A model generated the notes under the pieces. It made no database searches, was not told where the DNA came from, and was given only the letters and a program-made list of their open reading frames with translations. From contig CALAMG010000025.1 of assembly GCA_937925715.1 (NCBI GenBank), positions 3,653 to 67,652 on the forward strand: a stretch of DNA of 64,000 nucleotides. Direction: 5' to 3'. How positions within the stretch are numbered: position 1 is the stretch's first letter; the number at the start of each line of letters is the position of its first letter. Positions 8,930 to 17,155 of this stretch are shown piece by piece. A program made the translations under genes and the position numbers. The stretch is from an uncultured Collinsella sp. (GTDB lineage Bacteria; Actinomycetota; Coriobacteriia; Coriobacteriales; Coriobacteriaceae).

Positions 8930-9406
8930 CTACTGATAGCGACGGTGACGGGGGAGCGCGAGGATCACGCTCAGAAGGGCAACGACGATCACGCTTGTGC
9001 CAGCAGCGCACACTGCTTTCAGGTGGATCGCAGGAATACCCATCAAGATGCCGATGATGTAGGGGACGAGCCAGGCAAGCCAAACCACCGTGCTGAAGGT
9101 ATGGAAGCGCTTTTGCGCCTGTTCGCTGCCGCGCAAATAGGTCCATGTTGCCCACGTTGCATGAATGAGCATCAAAACGATAGCTACTACACCCGTGATG
9201 CCATGGACGCCCATGCCACCAGCAGTTTGTGCGGCCATGGAGCTCATCATCAGTGTGCCTGTTGTATCGCAGGCAAGTCCGATCCAAAAGAGCGTTACGT
9301 ATTTCCGTGTGAGCGTGCCGCTGCGACGCTCTCCAAAAACTCCCCACGTATAGAACACGAGTGCGGCGCTGATCGCGATCGTTGAGAGAATAAGAAGCGG
9401 TGACAT
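8930..9406 (-). CDS. HsmA family membrane protein
   Basis: 158 residues from the ATG at 9406, which follows GAGGT at proper spacing; the frame is open further upstream but those codons overlap its own promoter. Five hydrophobic segments. The stretch Y-V-T-L-F-W-I-G-L-A-C-D-T-T-G-T, then H-G-I-T-G-V-V-A-I-V-L-M-L-I-H-A-x-W-A, matches the HsmA (TIGR03987) family of small membrane proteins. Function is not settled in the literature I know. It is transcribed divergently from a TetR regulator through a shared operator region, so it is the probable regulated target. Confidence 0.8.
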   Translation of the reverse strand: MSPLLILSTIAISAALVFYTWGVFGERRSGTLTRKYVTLFWIGLACDTTGTLMMSSMAAQTAGGMGVHGITGVVAIVLMLIHATWATWTYLRGSEQAQKRFHTFSTVVWLAWLVPYIIGILMGIPAIHLKAVCAAGTSVIVVALLSVILALPRHRRYQ

Positions 9407-9477
9407 GATGACCTCATTTCTTTTTCTTGGGACCGCCTTTCCGAAAGAGTTCGGTCCTCTAGTTGGTTTTCGCAAAA

Positions 9478-9554
9478 TGAACATGATTCATTTATTGAAC
9501 AATGTTCATTTTAGAACCATTTTGTGCGGTGTCAAGATATTTGAACGAAGTTCA
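9478..9554. promoter_or_regulatory. Three operator palindromes between hsmA and tetR
   Basis: Three related 13-bp inverted repeats are visible: TGAACATGATTCA (9478-9490), TGAACAATGTTCA (9496-9508) and TGAACGAAGTTCA (9542-9554). The consensus is TGAAC-n3-GTTCA. The first two lie just downstream of the hsmA -10, the third covers the tetR -35. This is the expected layout for a TetR repressor that controls both itself and its divergent neighbour. Confidence 0.8.
9508..9535 (-). promoter_or_regulatory. hsmA promoter
   Basis: On the minus strand TTGACA (9535-9530) and TAAAAT (9513-9508) are separated by 16 bases, close to the sigma-70 consensus. The operator at 9496-9508 abuts the -10. Confidence 0.75.
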
Positions 9555-9569
9555 TAATGTCGTTATACT
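9541..9569 (+). promoter_or_regulatory. tetR promoter
   Basis: TTGAAC (9541-9546) and TATACT (9564-9569) are separated by exactly 17 bases. Transcription would begin near 9576, so the upstream ATG at 9557 cannot be the start codon and the protein must begin at 9602. Confidence 0.75.
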
Positions 9570-9601
9570 GGTGTCAGGTTCCCGATCTAAGGACGCTTGA
9601 A

Positions 9602-10240
9602 ATGGGCAAACGATCAGTTATTACCAGCGAAGAAATACTCGAGCAGGCCTATCAGCTTGCCTGCGAACAGGGGCTTCGGTCGCTCAGTATTCGTTCGATC
9701 GCTGCCGCATGCGATGTTTCGGTGGGGACGGTTTACAACTCGTATGCGAGCAAGACCGAACTGATCAACGATGTGGTGGGTATGTTTTGGCAGCGAGCCT
9801 TCGCGGAAACCATGAAGACGCTTGCTGCGCATCAAAAGGGCGCAACTAACCGAGCGGGCAATGATGTTACGCGGGCGGCCGGGAGCAATAACGCCGCAAG
9901 TGAAAGCAGCGATTTCATTGCCTTTTGCGAGGCGCTTTCGCGAAGCCTCAAGAGCGCGCTCAAAGAATTCAGGAAAGAGTTCCTCTCTGATCTTTCTGCG
10001 CTCAGCGAAGGCGATCGCCTTTCAGCGCAGAAGCGCGAGCAGCAAAGCTTCATCCACGCGCGCGCAGGAATAAAGCAGGCGCTGCTCAGCGATCCAAAAG
10101 TCAAGCAGGACCAGCTAACAGGTGCGCTTGCCCCCGATGCTCTTGCGGCGCTCGTCTGGGAGACCCTGATAGATTCTGCGCGCGATGATATGGGCTATGA
10201 CAAGACCCTCTTCGAACTTCTTCGGTCTGCCTTGTATTGA
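9602..10240 (+). CDS. TetR family repressor divergent from hsmA
   Basis: 212 residues. The N-terminal 55 residues are a TetR helix-turn-helix (I-T-S-E-E-I-L-E-Q-A-Y, then S-I-R-S-I-A-A-A-C-D-V-S-V-G-T-V-Y-N-S-Y-A-S-K-T-E-L). The C-terminal ligand domain is not informative. The start at 9602 is chosen because the promoter hexamers lie at 9541-9569. It should bind the three TGAAC-n3-GTTCA sites and repress itself and hsmA; the inducer is unknown. Confidence 0.9.
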   Translation: MGKRSVITSEEILEQAYQLACEQGLRSLSIRSIAAACDVSVGTVYNSYASKTELINDVVGMFWQRAFAETMKTLAAHQKGATNRAGNDVTRAAGSNNAASESSDFIAFCEALSRSLKSALKEFRKEFLSDLSALSEGDRLSAQKREQQSFIHARAGIKQALLSDPKVKQDQLTGALAPDALAALVWETLIDSARDDMGYDKTLFELLRSALY

Positions 10241-10270
10241 GTCGCTAACATTCTAAGCTCTTGCAAGAGA

Positions 10271-10894
10271 TCAAGCAGGGCATGCTTCTAGTCGAATTTT
10301 GGATCGGTCGGCAAGCTGCTGGTAATTCGGCCCGAACCAAAGTGACAGCTCTTCTTGGCGCACAATGAGTGGCATGCGATGGTGGATGGGCGCCATGTCT
10401 GTGTTTGCCTCAGTTGTTACCATAGAAAAGGCATCTTCGCGCCACGTGCAGCCGATGAAGATGATGTCCTGCCCAGGAACACGGAATTCGTATTGGCGTT
10501 TGATGGGTTTTCCCGTTTTGGGCGAGGGATAGGTTTCTTCGCGATGTGTTTCGAAGAAAGCGGGGACGGGAAGGACGCAGCGTCGGTGTAGCATGGGTTC
10601 TTGCCAGGTCGGCTTCGTGGCGCTTTCGATGCGTGTGTTGAATACAACGCCTGGTTTCCAGGATTCCTCGAATCCCCATGACAGCTTTCGCACTCCTAGC
10701 GATCCTGGTGTGAAGGTTGGTGCAAACGCAGCGGTATCAAACTTGGGCACGATGAGCGGCGCGACCGACTTCGGATAAGCTTCCGTCGTTCGAACTGGCC
10801 AGTCGGGGCTGAAGTTCAGCGGAGCTCCAACCTCGAGCTTCATCACGATGTCGAGCACTTCGTCGTAAGTGAATATGACGCATCTTTTACACAT
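10271..10894 (-). CDS. SRAP-domain (HMCES/YedK-like) abasic-site protein
   Basis: 207 residues. Members of this family use Cys2, freed by removal of the initiator Met, to form a stable thiazolidine link with abasic sites in single-stranded DNA, protecting them at forks. Here Cys2 (M-C-K-R-C) is present, together with N-T-R-I-E-S near 87, F-F-E near 114 and P-I-H-H-R-M-P near 172, which supply the conserved Asn/Arg, Glu and His. All key residues look intact. Convergent with the tetR gene, 30 bases apart. SOS control is common in the family but no LexA box is evident here. Confidence 0.9.
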   Translation of the reverse strand: MCKRCVIFTYDEVLDIVMKLEVGAPLNFSPDWPVRTTEAYPKSVAPLIVPKFDTAAFAPTFTPGSLGVRKLSWGFEESWKPGVVFNTRIESATKPTWQEPMLHRRCVLPVPAFFETHREETYPSPKTGKPIKRQYEFRVPGQDIIFIGCTWREDAFSMVTTEANTDMAPIHHRMPLIVRQEELSLWFGPNYQQLADRSKIRLEACPA

Positions 10895-11068
10895 GGTTCA
10901 ATAGTATCAGCGAATGTTCGCAAATTGCACGTATAAGATATAGTTGATGTTCGCTCATGATTCTTCGATATGCATAAAGCGCCTCGATTTCTTTTGCGGT
11001 TTCGTCTTTGATCTTCTGCAAACAGGGCGAGCGTGAAAGCATGACGATGGCGATTGGAAGGGGACCAC

Positions 11069-11743
11069 GTGAAGGGTTTTAGCCTTGATATACTGGATCG
11101 CTCTCATGCCGATCAGCAGCGTGAAGAGATTCCGAAGCAACTTCAAACGTCTGTGCCGTCGGACGCTTTTAGTGTCTATTTGCTCTTCAATCTTGAAGCC
11201 GCTTATGATTTCGGCCACGTGATATTGGCGCTGGGACCGATGGATGGCTTGCTTGAAACGTATTCGTTCTATCGGCAGGGTACTGCTATCAAAGCACCAG
11301 CGCTCATGGCGTGTCTTGAGCATCCTCTCAGCTTCGCGCAGATTGAGGCTTCATCGGGTTGGATCGTGCATGGCCAGCCTGGCAATTACTGGAACGAGCA
11401 TGTGAATGCTGCTCTTGCGCTTTGGTGCACGAAGGAAGCCTTCGATCAGATACGCGCATTTGCCGAAGAAAAGCGAGCGAATCCTGGCGTTTATGATCTC
11501 TTTTCGTACAACTGCCTCACGTTTGTGATCGAAGCACTTGCGCAGGGCGGTGTCTCTTTGGAAGTCGGTAGTGGCAAACGGTTGCGAACGTTTATTCCGC
11601 GCGGTGCGTTTCGCCGTGTGGGCCAAGTGGCGGGCGCGCATAAACTGGGAGCATGGAAATACTGGTTCCCCCTTGCTCAGCCGCCAGAAAACGGACTTCG
11701 AACAATCTCCGATACGCCTGGCAAGGATCGCCCTCTGAAATAG
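11069..11743 (+). CDS. Papain-like (NlpC/LRAT-type) putative cysteine hydrolase
   Basis: 224 residues from a GTG at 11069, preceded by AAGGGG. Visible are F-G-H-V-I-L-A-L near residue 47 and, about 100 residues later, Y-N-C-L-T-F-V-I-E-A-L. A His in a strand preceding a Y-N-C motif is the circularly permuted papain arrangement seen in LRAT/YiiX/DUF4105-like proteins, which cut amide bonds. No signal peptide or membrane segment. No specific family could be fixed, so the activity is an inference from the His and Cys pair. Single gene between SRAP and the defence island. Confidence 0.5.
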   Translation: MKGFSLDILDRSHADQQREEIPKQLQTSVPSDAFSVYLLFNLEAAYDFGHVILALGPMDGLLETYSFYRQGTAIKAPALMACLEHPLSFAQIEASSGWIVHGQPGNYWNEHVNAALALWCTKEAFDQIRAFAEEKRANPGVYDLFSYNCLTFVIEALAQGGVSLEVGSGKRLRTFIPRGAFRRVGQVAGAHKLGAWKYWFPLAQPPENGLRTISDTPGKDRPLK

Positions 11744-11817
11744 CTTTCTGCATTGCGGCAACCTGTTGCAGTTTCCTTTTTTGAGAAAATGAGATTTATC
11801 TTCTGTATACAAGAGTA

Positions 11818-12744
11818 TTAAGGGAGCTTCTTTCCTTGATCCCAGTCAGTTTCCTGAATAAGGGTATTGAACAGCTTTGCAGGATCGAACTCGTTCAGTT
11901 TGTCGTAGCGTGTTGTTTGGTAATGGGTATCGTTGTCTGGTGAACCATAAAGATCGATGTATCTTTCCATCAGTTCATACACAAATTCAAGGGCCTCATT
12001 GGCTGTTGATCCAATTGGTGTATTGAAGTTCTTAACTGGAATATGGCGAGGTGAACCACAAACTTCTTCTGCATAGTAGTAGTGGTAGTTATCTTTTGGA
12101 TTCATCCGAATTGCAAAATCTACATTATGAATAAGGTGTCGGTATTCCTTTTCTTGTTTGGACCAGGTTGCCGATATCGCAATAGTGTACGGGCGGCTAG
12201 ATGGACCGGTCCAGACAGAATAAGACATTTTTCGAGCGATGGCGCAAAGCTGTGTAACAAGGTTTTGGAACTCAATATCACGGAAGCGCCTCCAGTTTGA
12301 ATTACGTTCTCTTACGTGCAGACGCCAAGTGTCTTCCGTGATGGCTTCGGATGTATCTATTCCGAATACCGAGGCTAATTCTGAAAAACCTAACTGATAA
12401 TCATGCCGGAAATCTGCGTATTTGATTGTTTTTAATAATACGGGTATCTCGCAATCTCGATACAGAAGGGGCAGAATGGCATTCTTCCCAGCCAGCATCT
12501 TTTTATCCCAGGCAACCGCTATTTCTGATCTTACCCATTCGGAAGCAAGAGCTTCAGGAGAGAGGACGATCGCAAAATACTCAGACTCTCTTAAGCCTTC
12601 CTCGACGCGCCAAAAGATAGATTCACCAACTTTGATCTCATACTTATCTACCCAAGCATCAATTCCAAGGCAGCTTAAGTCTCTCGCAAGCTTTTCTACA
12701 AAGGGCTTATCTATACTTGTATGGCTCAGAAAAACGCTTGGCAT
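11818..12744 (-). CDS. TIR-domain protein, probable NAD-cleaving defence effector
   Basis: 308 residues. The first about 130 residues are a TIR domain: V-F-L-S-H-T-S-I-D-K-P-F-V, A-R-D-L-x-x-x-G-I-D-A-W-V-D, I-V-L-S-P-E-A-L-x-S-E-W-V-R-S-E, with Glu74 where bacterial TIR NADases keep the catalytic glutamate. Residues 150-308 form a second domain of unknown type with N-x-x-R-F-R-D-I-E-F-Q-N-L and H-Y-Y-Y-A-E-E. No Thoeris-type NAD sensor (ThsA) or other partner is adjacent, so the C-terminal domain may be the sensor. Strongly AT-richer than the genes to its left, marking entry into the defence island. Divergent from the nuclease-ATPase operon. Confidence 0.85.
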   Translation of the reverse strand: MPSVFLSHTSIDKPFVEKLARDLSCLGIDAWVDKYEIKVGESIFWRVEEGLRESEYFAIVLSPEALASEWVRSEIAVAWDKKMLAGKNAILPLLYRDCEIPVLLKTIKYADFRHDYQLGFSELASVFGIDTSEAITEDTWRLHVRERNSNWRRFRDIEFQNLVTQLCAIARKMSYSVWTGPSSRPYTIAISATWSKQEKEYRHLIHNVDFAIRMNPKDNYHYYYAEEVCGSPRHIPVKNFNTPIGSTANEALEFVYELMERYIDLYGSPDNDTHYQTTRYDKLNEFDPAKLFNTLIQETDWDQGKKLP

Positions 12745-13033
12745 GATATTTCCATTCGATTATCTAGTTATTTAAGCTTGCCTGTACAATTCTATGGTTC
12801 GCCATTTTAATAAAAGGGCTCATTTGAACAGTATAAGTCTGAATTAGTAGTATTCATGTTTATCGCAGCATTCAGCGCCTGAAAGGATGACGCAGTATTT
12901 TCGGAAACGAATGTGGCTTAGTGAGACTTCATGAAACGCGATAGCTCGAAGTGACAGCGATTTATTCCTGGTATTATCTAATTATATTGAATAAACAGGC
13001 ATTTGCGGCAATATTGGTACTACTGGAGTTTCA

Positions 13034-14077
13034 GTGAACGAATATCAGGTTACAGCAACTGAAAAAACGAGAATGGCTGCTTCGGATAATGAGACCAAAG
13101 CCCTTCTTCACTTAATGTCTAGAGATAAAGATGCAAAAAGGATACGCTATATCGTCGTTGACCTCTTTAATGATGTGACAGGAGTTGATAGTTTTGGTCG
13201 GACTCTTTGGGATATACAGTCGAAAAAAAAGCAGTCTAGTCCTGCGGAAATCGGTCGTGAGCTTGTAACGCTGTTTAAAAACTATATGAGCATTTTTTCA
13301 TCGAATTTCACCAGGTATATTTTGTTTTTAGGGGGTATCACAAAAAGCGTATGTGATGATCAAGAGGTTCGTCAATTTCGTTATTGCGATATGAAGAAAA
13401 AGGCAAAAGAGACGGTTCGTCGGACCTTGTTGGAAGAGATTGACAAAAAGACTTATATGGAACCTTATCGCAATGATGGCCTTATAGATGACGAGTCTAT
13501 CGATAAGTTTTTGTCTATCGTAGAGTTCGTAGTGGCAGATAAAAACAAAGAATCTTATATTCAGGATTTTTTTAATCAAGCTCCCGTAAAAATGCCCGGC
13601 ACAAAAGAGCTTAGAGGTGTTTTTAACGAAGTACGTAATATCCAATCATCTAAAAAGGATATTTACTGCGAAGGAGAGAGTCTGACCATGCCGAGTGAAG
13701 CGCTTAATTTTGGTAAACATCTCGATCGGAGTGATGTCGAAACATTTGTTCTTGAGCGAGTTCTTATTCATGACCCCTTCAGAATTGTGCCAAAATCGTT
13801 TCTTAAAGTATTAGATCAATTACCTGAAGAACAATACAAACCGGCGATTGAGCAATGTCAGATTGACGTTGCTAAGCAATTAGTGGATAAGAGCTCTGCA
13901 GAGGCGTTCTGGACATTATTCAAAGAGATTCTTCTTATTAAGAACTCCGAGCCTCAAGCAGATATTGAAGCAATTTTTAATTTGATTGACTCAGCCAAAT
14001 TGGAGGGTTGCAGACATATGACTGCTCTCTCACTCAAATTCCTTATTTCGTTAGTTCTGGGGGGACTAAAATGTTAA
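13034..14077 (+). CDS. Cap4/DUF4297-like nuclease subunit of a two-gene defence system
   Basis: 347 residues from a GTG. The N-terminal 100 residues carry N-E-T-K-A-L-L-H-L, then Y-I-V-V-D-L-F-N-D-V-T-G-V-D (about 38-50) and L-W-D-I-Q-S-K-K (about 57-64). Acidic residues followed by D-I-Q-x-K fit the PD-(D/E)xK-like Q-x-K nuclease core of Cap4/DUF4297 effectors. The remaining 250 residues are unrecognised and may contact the ATPase. The stop overlaps the next start by 7 bases, so the products are translationally coupled. Two-gene nuclease plus SMC-type ATPase units are the layout of Lamassu and ABC-three-component defence systems; placement in either is inference. Confidence 0.6.
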   Translation: MNEYQVTATEKTRMAASDNETKALLHLMSRDKDAKRIRYIVVDLFNDVTGVDSFGRTLWDIQSKKKQSSPAEIGRELVTLFKNYMSIFSSNFTRYILFLGGITKSVCDDQEVRQFRYCDMKKKAKETVRRTLLEEIDKKTYMEPYRNDGLIDDESIDKFLSIVEFVVADKNKESYIQDFFNQAPVKMPGTKELRGVFNEVRNIQSSKKDIYCEGESLTMPSEALNFGKHLDRSDVETFVLERVLIHDPFRIVPKSFLKVLDQLPEEQYKPAIEQCQIDVAKQLVDKSSAEAFWTLFKEILLIKNSEPQADIEAIFNLIDSAKLEGCRHMTALSLKFLISLVLGGLKC

Positions 14078-15687
14078 TCATCAAAGCTGTTTATGTGGGA
14101 GATTCATCTATTGCGTTTATCGAAAATAGGTTTAAACCTGGTATTAATGTTGTTTTTAGTACGGATAATCATGTCGGGAAAACAATTGTAATGCAATCAC
14201 TTATGTTCGCATTAGGTAGTAAAGATGGCTTTCCGCCCTCGTTTCCTGGACAGAATTACTTTTACATTGTGGATTTTGATATTGATGGAGTTTCTTACTC
14301 TGTTCTTAGACAGAAAGATGCGTTTTCGGTATTAAGTAACGATGGTTTACGCTACTTAGAAGGAGAGGGAGAGTTCAGGAAATTCTGGAACGAGGAAATT
14401 GGGGAATTGCCTCACATTATAAAAAACGATAATGACCATATGGTCTATTTGTCTCTTTTCAACCAATTATTCTTTGTTCCTCAATCGGACCGATCATCTT
14501 CTAGCCTGCTCAATCATGGTTTTTATAAGAAAGACGAGTTCTTTTCCATGATTGCATCGATAAAAGGGCTTGTTAATTATCATACCGACCAAAGAAAAAT
14601 AGCTGAACTTAAGGAACGCCGAGAAACACTTAAAGTAGAGCAGAAACGGCTGTTCAAGCAAATTAGAGAGTTTAACGCAGAGGATCCAGCTTTGGCTGTT
14701 ATCAGTTCTGCGGTCGATGGTCAGCAGTTTCAGAATACGATGCAAGCTATTGATGATTTACAAAAGACTATTGGAGATTTGCAGCGAAAGCGTAACAAAG
14801 AGTACGCTCGAAAAAAGCAGCTAGAGGAGTTGCTAACGGAACTTCGATCAATGAATAGAACATTTGATGCGGGAAGTTTAGTGTGTCTTAAATGCGGCTC
14901 CGATCAAGTTGGGTTTCGGGCTGCAAAATCAAGAATGACATTCGATGTTACGACACCAGAAATGCGTAAAAGCATAGAGTTTTCTGTTTACGAAAAATCC
15001 CAGGCATGTCAAAGTGAGATTAGGCAAATAAGCGAAGACATCATTAAAGCGCAATCAGAGCTCAATGACCTACTAAATGGACGTAAGTTTAGTCTTCATG
15101 ATGTTACGGTCTATCAAGATGATGTGGTAGATCTCAACGAGCTTGATGATAAATACAAGAAACTTGAATCAGAGCTTGATGAAATCAAAGAGGAACTATT
15201 GGTTTTTGAAACAACAGATAAAGAATTGCGAGAAAAGAGAAATTTGCTTCGGGACCAGATCGTTTCTAGCATGAATGCAGTGTATAGGTACTTCGACGAA
15301 GACGATCTTAATCCATACGAAGATATTATGACTAAGAATGGTAAACCGTTCAAAGGAAGTGAAGAGACAGAGTATTTTTTGGCGCGTTGTTATGCTTTGG
15401 CTCTTACTTTGCATCACAAATACCCTATAGTGATCGATTCGTTTCGCGCAGAAGATCTGGCAACTCATAGAGAGGATGGAATTTTAGAAGCCTATAAGCT
15501 CTTGCCAAATCAAGTTATCTTTACGACAACAATAAAAGAGGAAGAATTGGGTAAGTATTCAAAGGATGAGGATATTAATCCTATTGATTATTCATCCTTT
15601 AAGACGAAACATTTGCTGCAAGAAAAATATGCTTTAGATATGAAGGCGAAGTTGGCAGAATTTGGGGTTGTTGAGGTGGGGATTTAG
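14071..15687 (+). CDS. SMC/Rad50-like ATPase with zinc-hook CxxC, partner of the nuclease
   Basis: 538 residues from the ATG at 14071. Walker A is unusual: T-D-N-H-V-G-K-T near residues 30-38 (G-K-T kept, first Gly replaced). A long Lys/Glu/Arg-rich coiled coil spans about 180-430 and is broken at its middle by C-L-K-C near 272-275, a Rad50-like zinc hook for dimerisation. The C-terminal lobe has G-S-E-E-T-E-Y-F in the signature position and P-I-V-I-D-S-F as Walker B near 450. This reduced SMC form resembles LmuB-like and ABC-3C ATPases, which sense phage DNA and release an effector. Overlaps the nuclease gene; no third gene follows. Confidence 0.75.
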   Translation: MLIIKAVYVGDSSIAFIENRFKPGINVVFSTDNHVGKTIVMQSLMFALGSKDGFPPSFPGQNYFYIVDFDIDGVSYSVLRQKDAFSVLSNDGLRYLEGEGEFRKFWNEEIGELPHIIKNDNDHMVYLSLFNQLFFVPQSDRSSSSLLNHGFYKKDEFFSMIASIKGLVNYHTDQRKIAELKERRETLKVEQKRLFKQIREFNAEDPALAVISSAVDGQQFQNTMQAIDDLQKTIGDLQRKRNKEYARKKQLEELLTELRSMNRTFDAGSLVCLKCGSDQVGFRAAKSRMTFDVTTPEMRKSIEFSVYEKSQACQSEIRQISEDIIKAQSELNDLLNGRKFSLHDVTVYQDDVVDLNELDDKYKKLESELDEIKEELLVFETTDKELREKRNLLRDQIVSSMNAVYRYFDEDDLNPYEDIMTKNGKPFKGSEETEYFLARCYALALTLHHKYPIVIDSFRAEDLATHREDGILEAYKLLPNQVIFTTTIKEEELGKYSKDEDINPIDYSSFKTKHLLQEKYALDMKAKLAEFGVVEVGI

Positions 15688-15968
15688 CTTACAGCGATAT
15701 AACTGAGGCTACTATCTATTCTTGCGAAACAATCAAACTTCCTTCTGAGAATAAAAAGAAGAATGTCGACAATGGGGTTCGAGAAGGTTCTTTTAAGATT
15801 AGATGCAGGATTTGTTATTTCTTTTAGCTTATTTGGAATATAGGCTATGTAGACGCTTAGACCATCTTGTTCAAAAAAAGTGTATTTCCAATCAAGATAG
15901 TTTTCCATATTGCGTAATTCATATAGTGGAACGTAATGCATACCATAAATGTCATTTGAGATATACAA
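15684..15968 (-). CDS. Small hypothetical protein, doubtful
   Basis: 94-residue open frame on the minus strand, convergent with the zinc-hook ATPase and overlapping its stop by 4 bases. It begins M-Y-I-S-N-D-I-Y-G-M-H-Y-V-P-L-Y-E-L, rich in aromatic residues. I recognise no family, and no clear ribosome site precedes it. It could be a remnant or a chance frame in AT-rich DNA. Confidence 0.3.
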   Translation of the reverse strand: MYISNDIYGMHYVPLYELRNMENYLDWKYTFFEQDGLSVYIAYIPNKLKEITNPASNLKRTFSNPIVDILLFILRRKFDCFARIDSSLSYIAVS

Positions 15969-15969
15969 T

Positions 15970-16910
15970 TCGTCAGTTATGCCGAGTTTGAGTTAAGGAT
16001 CAAAAAATGCGAGGGCTAACCCATCCTATTTTGATAAGGATTTGTTGTGCAGAGTTCTGATCAGACGATTCCTTTCCTCTTTCTATTGGTCAATCCCATC
16101 TTTGATGATTGGTCCAAATGCTTTACGCAAGGGTTCTACATCACGTCATCGCCTGGCATCTCTTCCGACATCTGCGTATGACGCTGGACATTTGATATAC
16201 ATATGGCACTACCAAAACACGGTTTTCGCCCTTCGCGTCATGAATATCCTTCATGGTTCCTTAGAGGATTTTTCAAAGGTGAGTTAGCTGCTCCCTATAC
16301 TCGACTGTTCGTTGAAGAAAGACACTTCTATTGTGAGCGCTGGAATGAGCAAGAAGAAGAGCACCTCAGTATTGATAAGGGAGACGGGACCTGTTTATCG
16401 CGTTATGGCTGCTCTTGGGCTGTGCTGTTAGAAGCAATCTCGCTGAGCGTCATCTTGTTGAACTGGCTGTTTCCTGCTCAATACAGAAATCATTGTTTGT
16501 GGTTGCTTATAAATGCTTACTGCTGCAAGCATTGCTTGCTGCGCTTCATCGGCCCTCTTGAAAGCTTTCGAACTTTTCCTCATAACGTCCACTGCCGTTC
16601 TGGTTGAATATTAGCGAGAATCTATTCTTTTGCTTGATAATTCAAGACCTCTTCCTCAAGCTTTTATTAGCCATCTTATTTTTCTTCCATCAAAAGCGAC
16701 TGTTAACTCCGTCGCTTTTGATGCGTTTTTAGTATCTGCAGGATCACATTCAGCTTTCTAATGCAGGTAACCCTTCGCTTCAATTGCCAGTAGTGTAGCC
16801 GAATTCCTGTTCCGTCTACTTCTGCGCGCTATCCTTAAGGTCTGCTTGTATGAGTATGATGTAGACATTATCGATTAGAATCGACCTGATGTGGCCAGTT
16901 TATTCCGTCG
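15970..16910. other. Gene-poor stretch in the defence island
   Basis: About 940 bases between the ATPase operon and the XRE regulator. Short open frames here (for example 16203-16607) lack ribosome sites and family resemblance. The only clear structure is the hairpin at 16691-16720. It is probably decayed mobile-element DNA. Confidence 0.5.
16691..16720. terminator. Perfect 10-bp hairpin followed by T-rich tract
   Basis: CAAAAGCGAC and GTCGCTTTTG form a perfect stem (12 bp if the flanking AT pairs are counted) around a 10-base loop, then ATGCGTTTTT follows. It looks like a rho-independent terminator on the plus strand. No plus-strand gene ends right before it. Confidence 0.55.
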
Positions 16911-17132
16911 TTATAAGAATGTGTATGATCGCGCTTCCGCTGTATAGTTTTCGTGTTTGCAAAGATAGTCGAGCGATATGTCAAAAGTCTTTGCGGTCAC
17001 TTTGCGATGCCTGCTCTTGGGGTTCTTGCCTCCGAGTTCATAGCTTCTGATTGTCGTTCCCGTAAGCCTAGTTTTCTTTGCAAGCTCTACATATGTCAGT
17101 CTTAATGACTGCTTTCTTTTGCGAATTCTCAT
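16911..17132 (-). CDS. Small XRE-type helix-turn-helix regulator
   Basis: 73 residues. L-T-Y-V-E-L-A-K-K-T-R-L-T-G-T-T-I-R-S-Y-E-L-G-G-K-N-P is a classic Cro/C1 helix-turn-helix. It lies 23 bases after the stop of the BglII-type endonuclease on the same strand. Small XRE proteins often act as controller (C) proteins of type II restriction-modification systems, but those are usually upstream of the endonuclease, so this role is only suggested. Confidence 0.7.
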   Translation of the reverse strand: MRIRKRKQSLRLTYVELAKKTRLTGTTIRSYELGGKNPKSRHRKVTAKTFDISLDYLCKHENYTAEARSYTFL

Positions 17133-17155
17133 TCTGCATATTGCATCCTTAAAAC

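Noticed and set aside
9557..9601. Upstream start codon for the hsmA-linked TetR
   Set aside because: It lies within the -35/-10 region of its own promoter, so it would not be in the mRNA.
16203..16607. 134-codon frame in the gene-poor stretch
   Set aside because: No ribosome site, odd Cys/Arg composition, no family resemblance.
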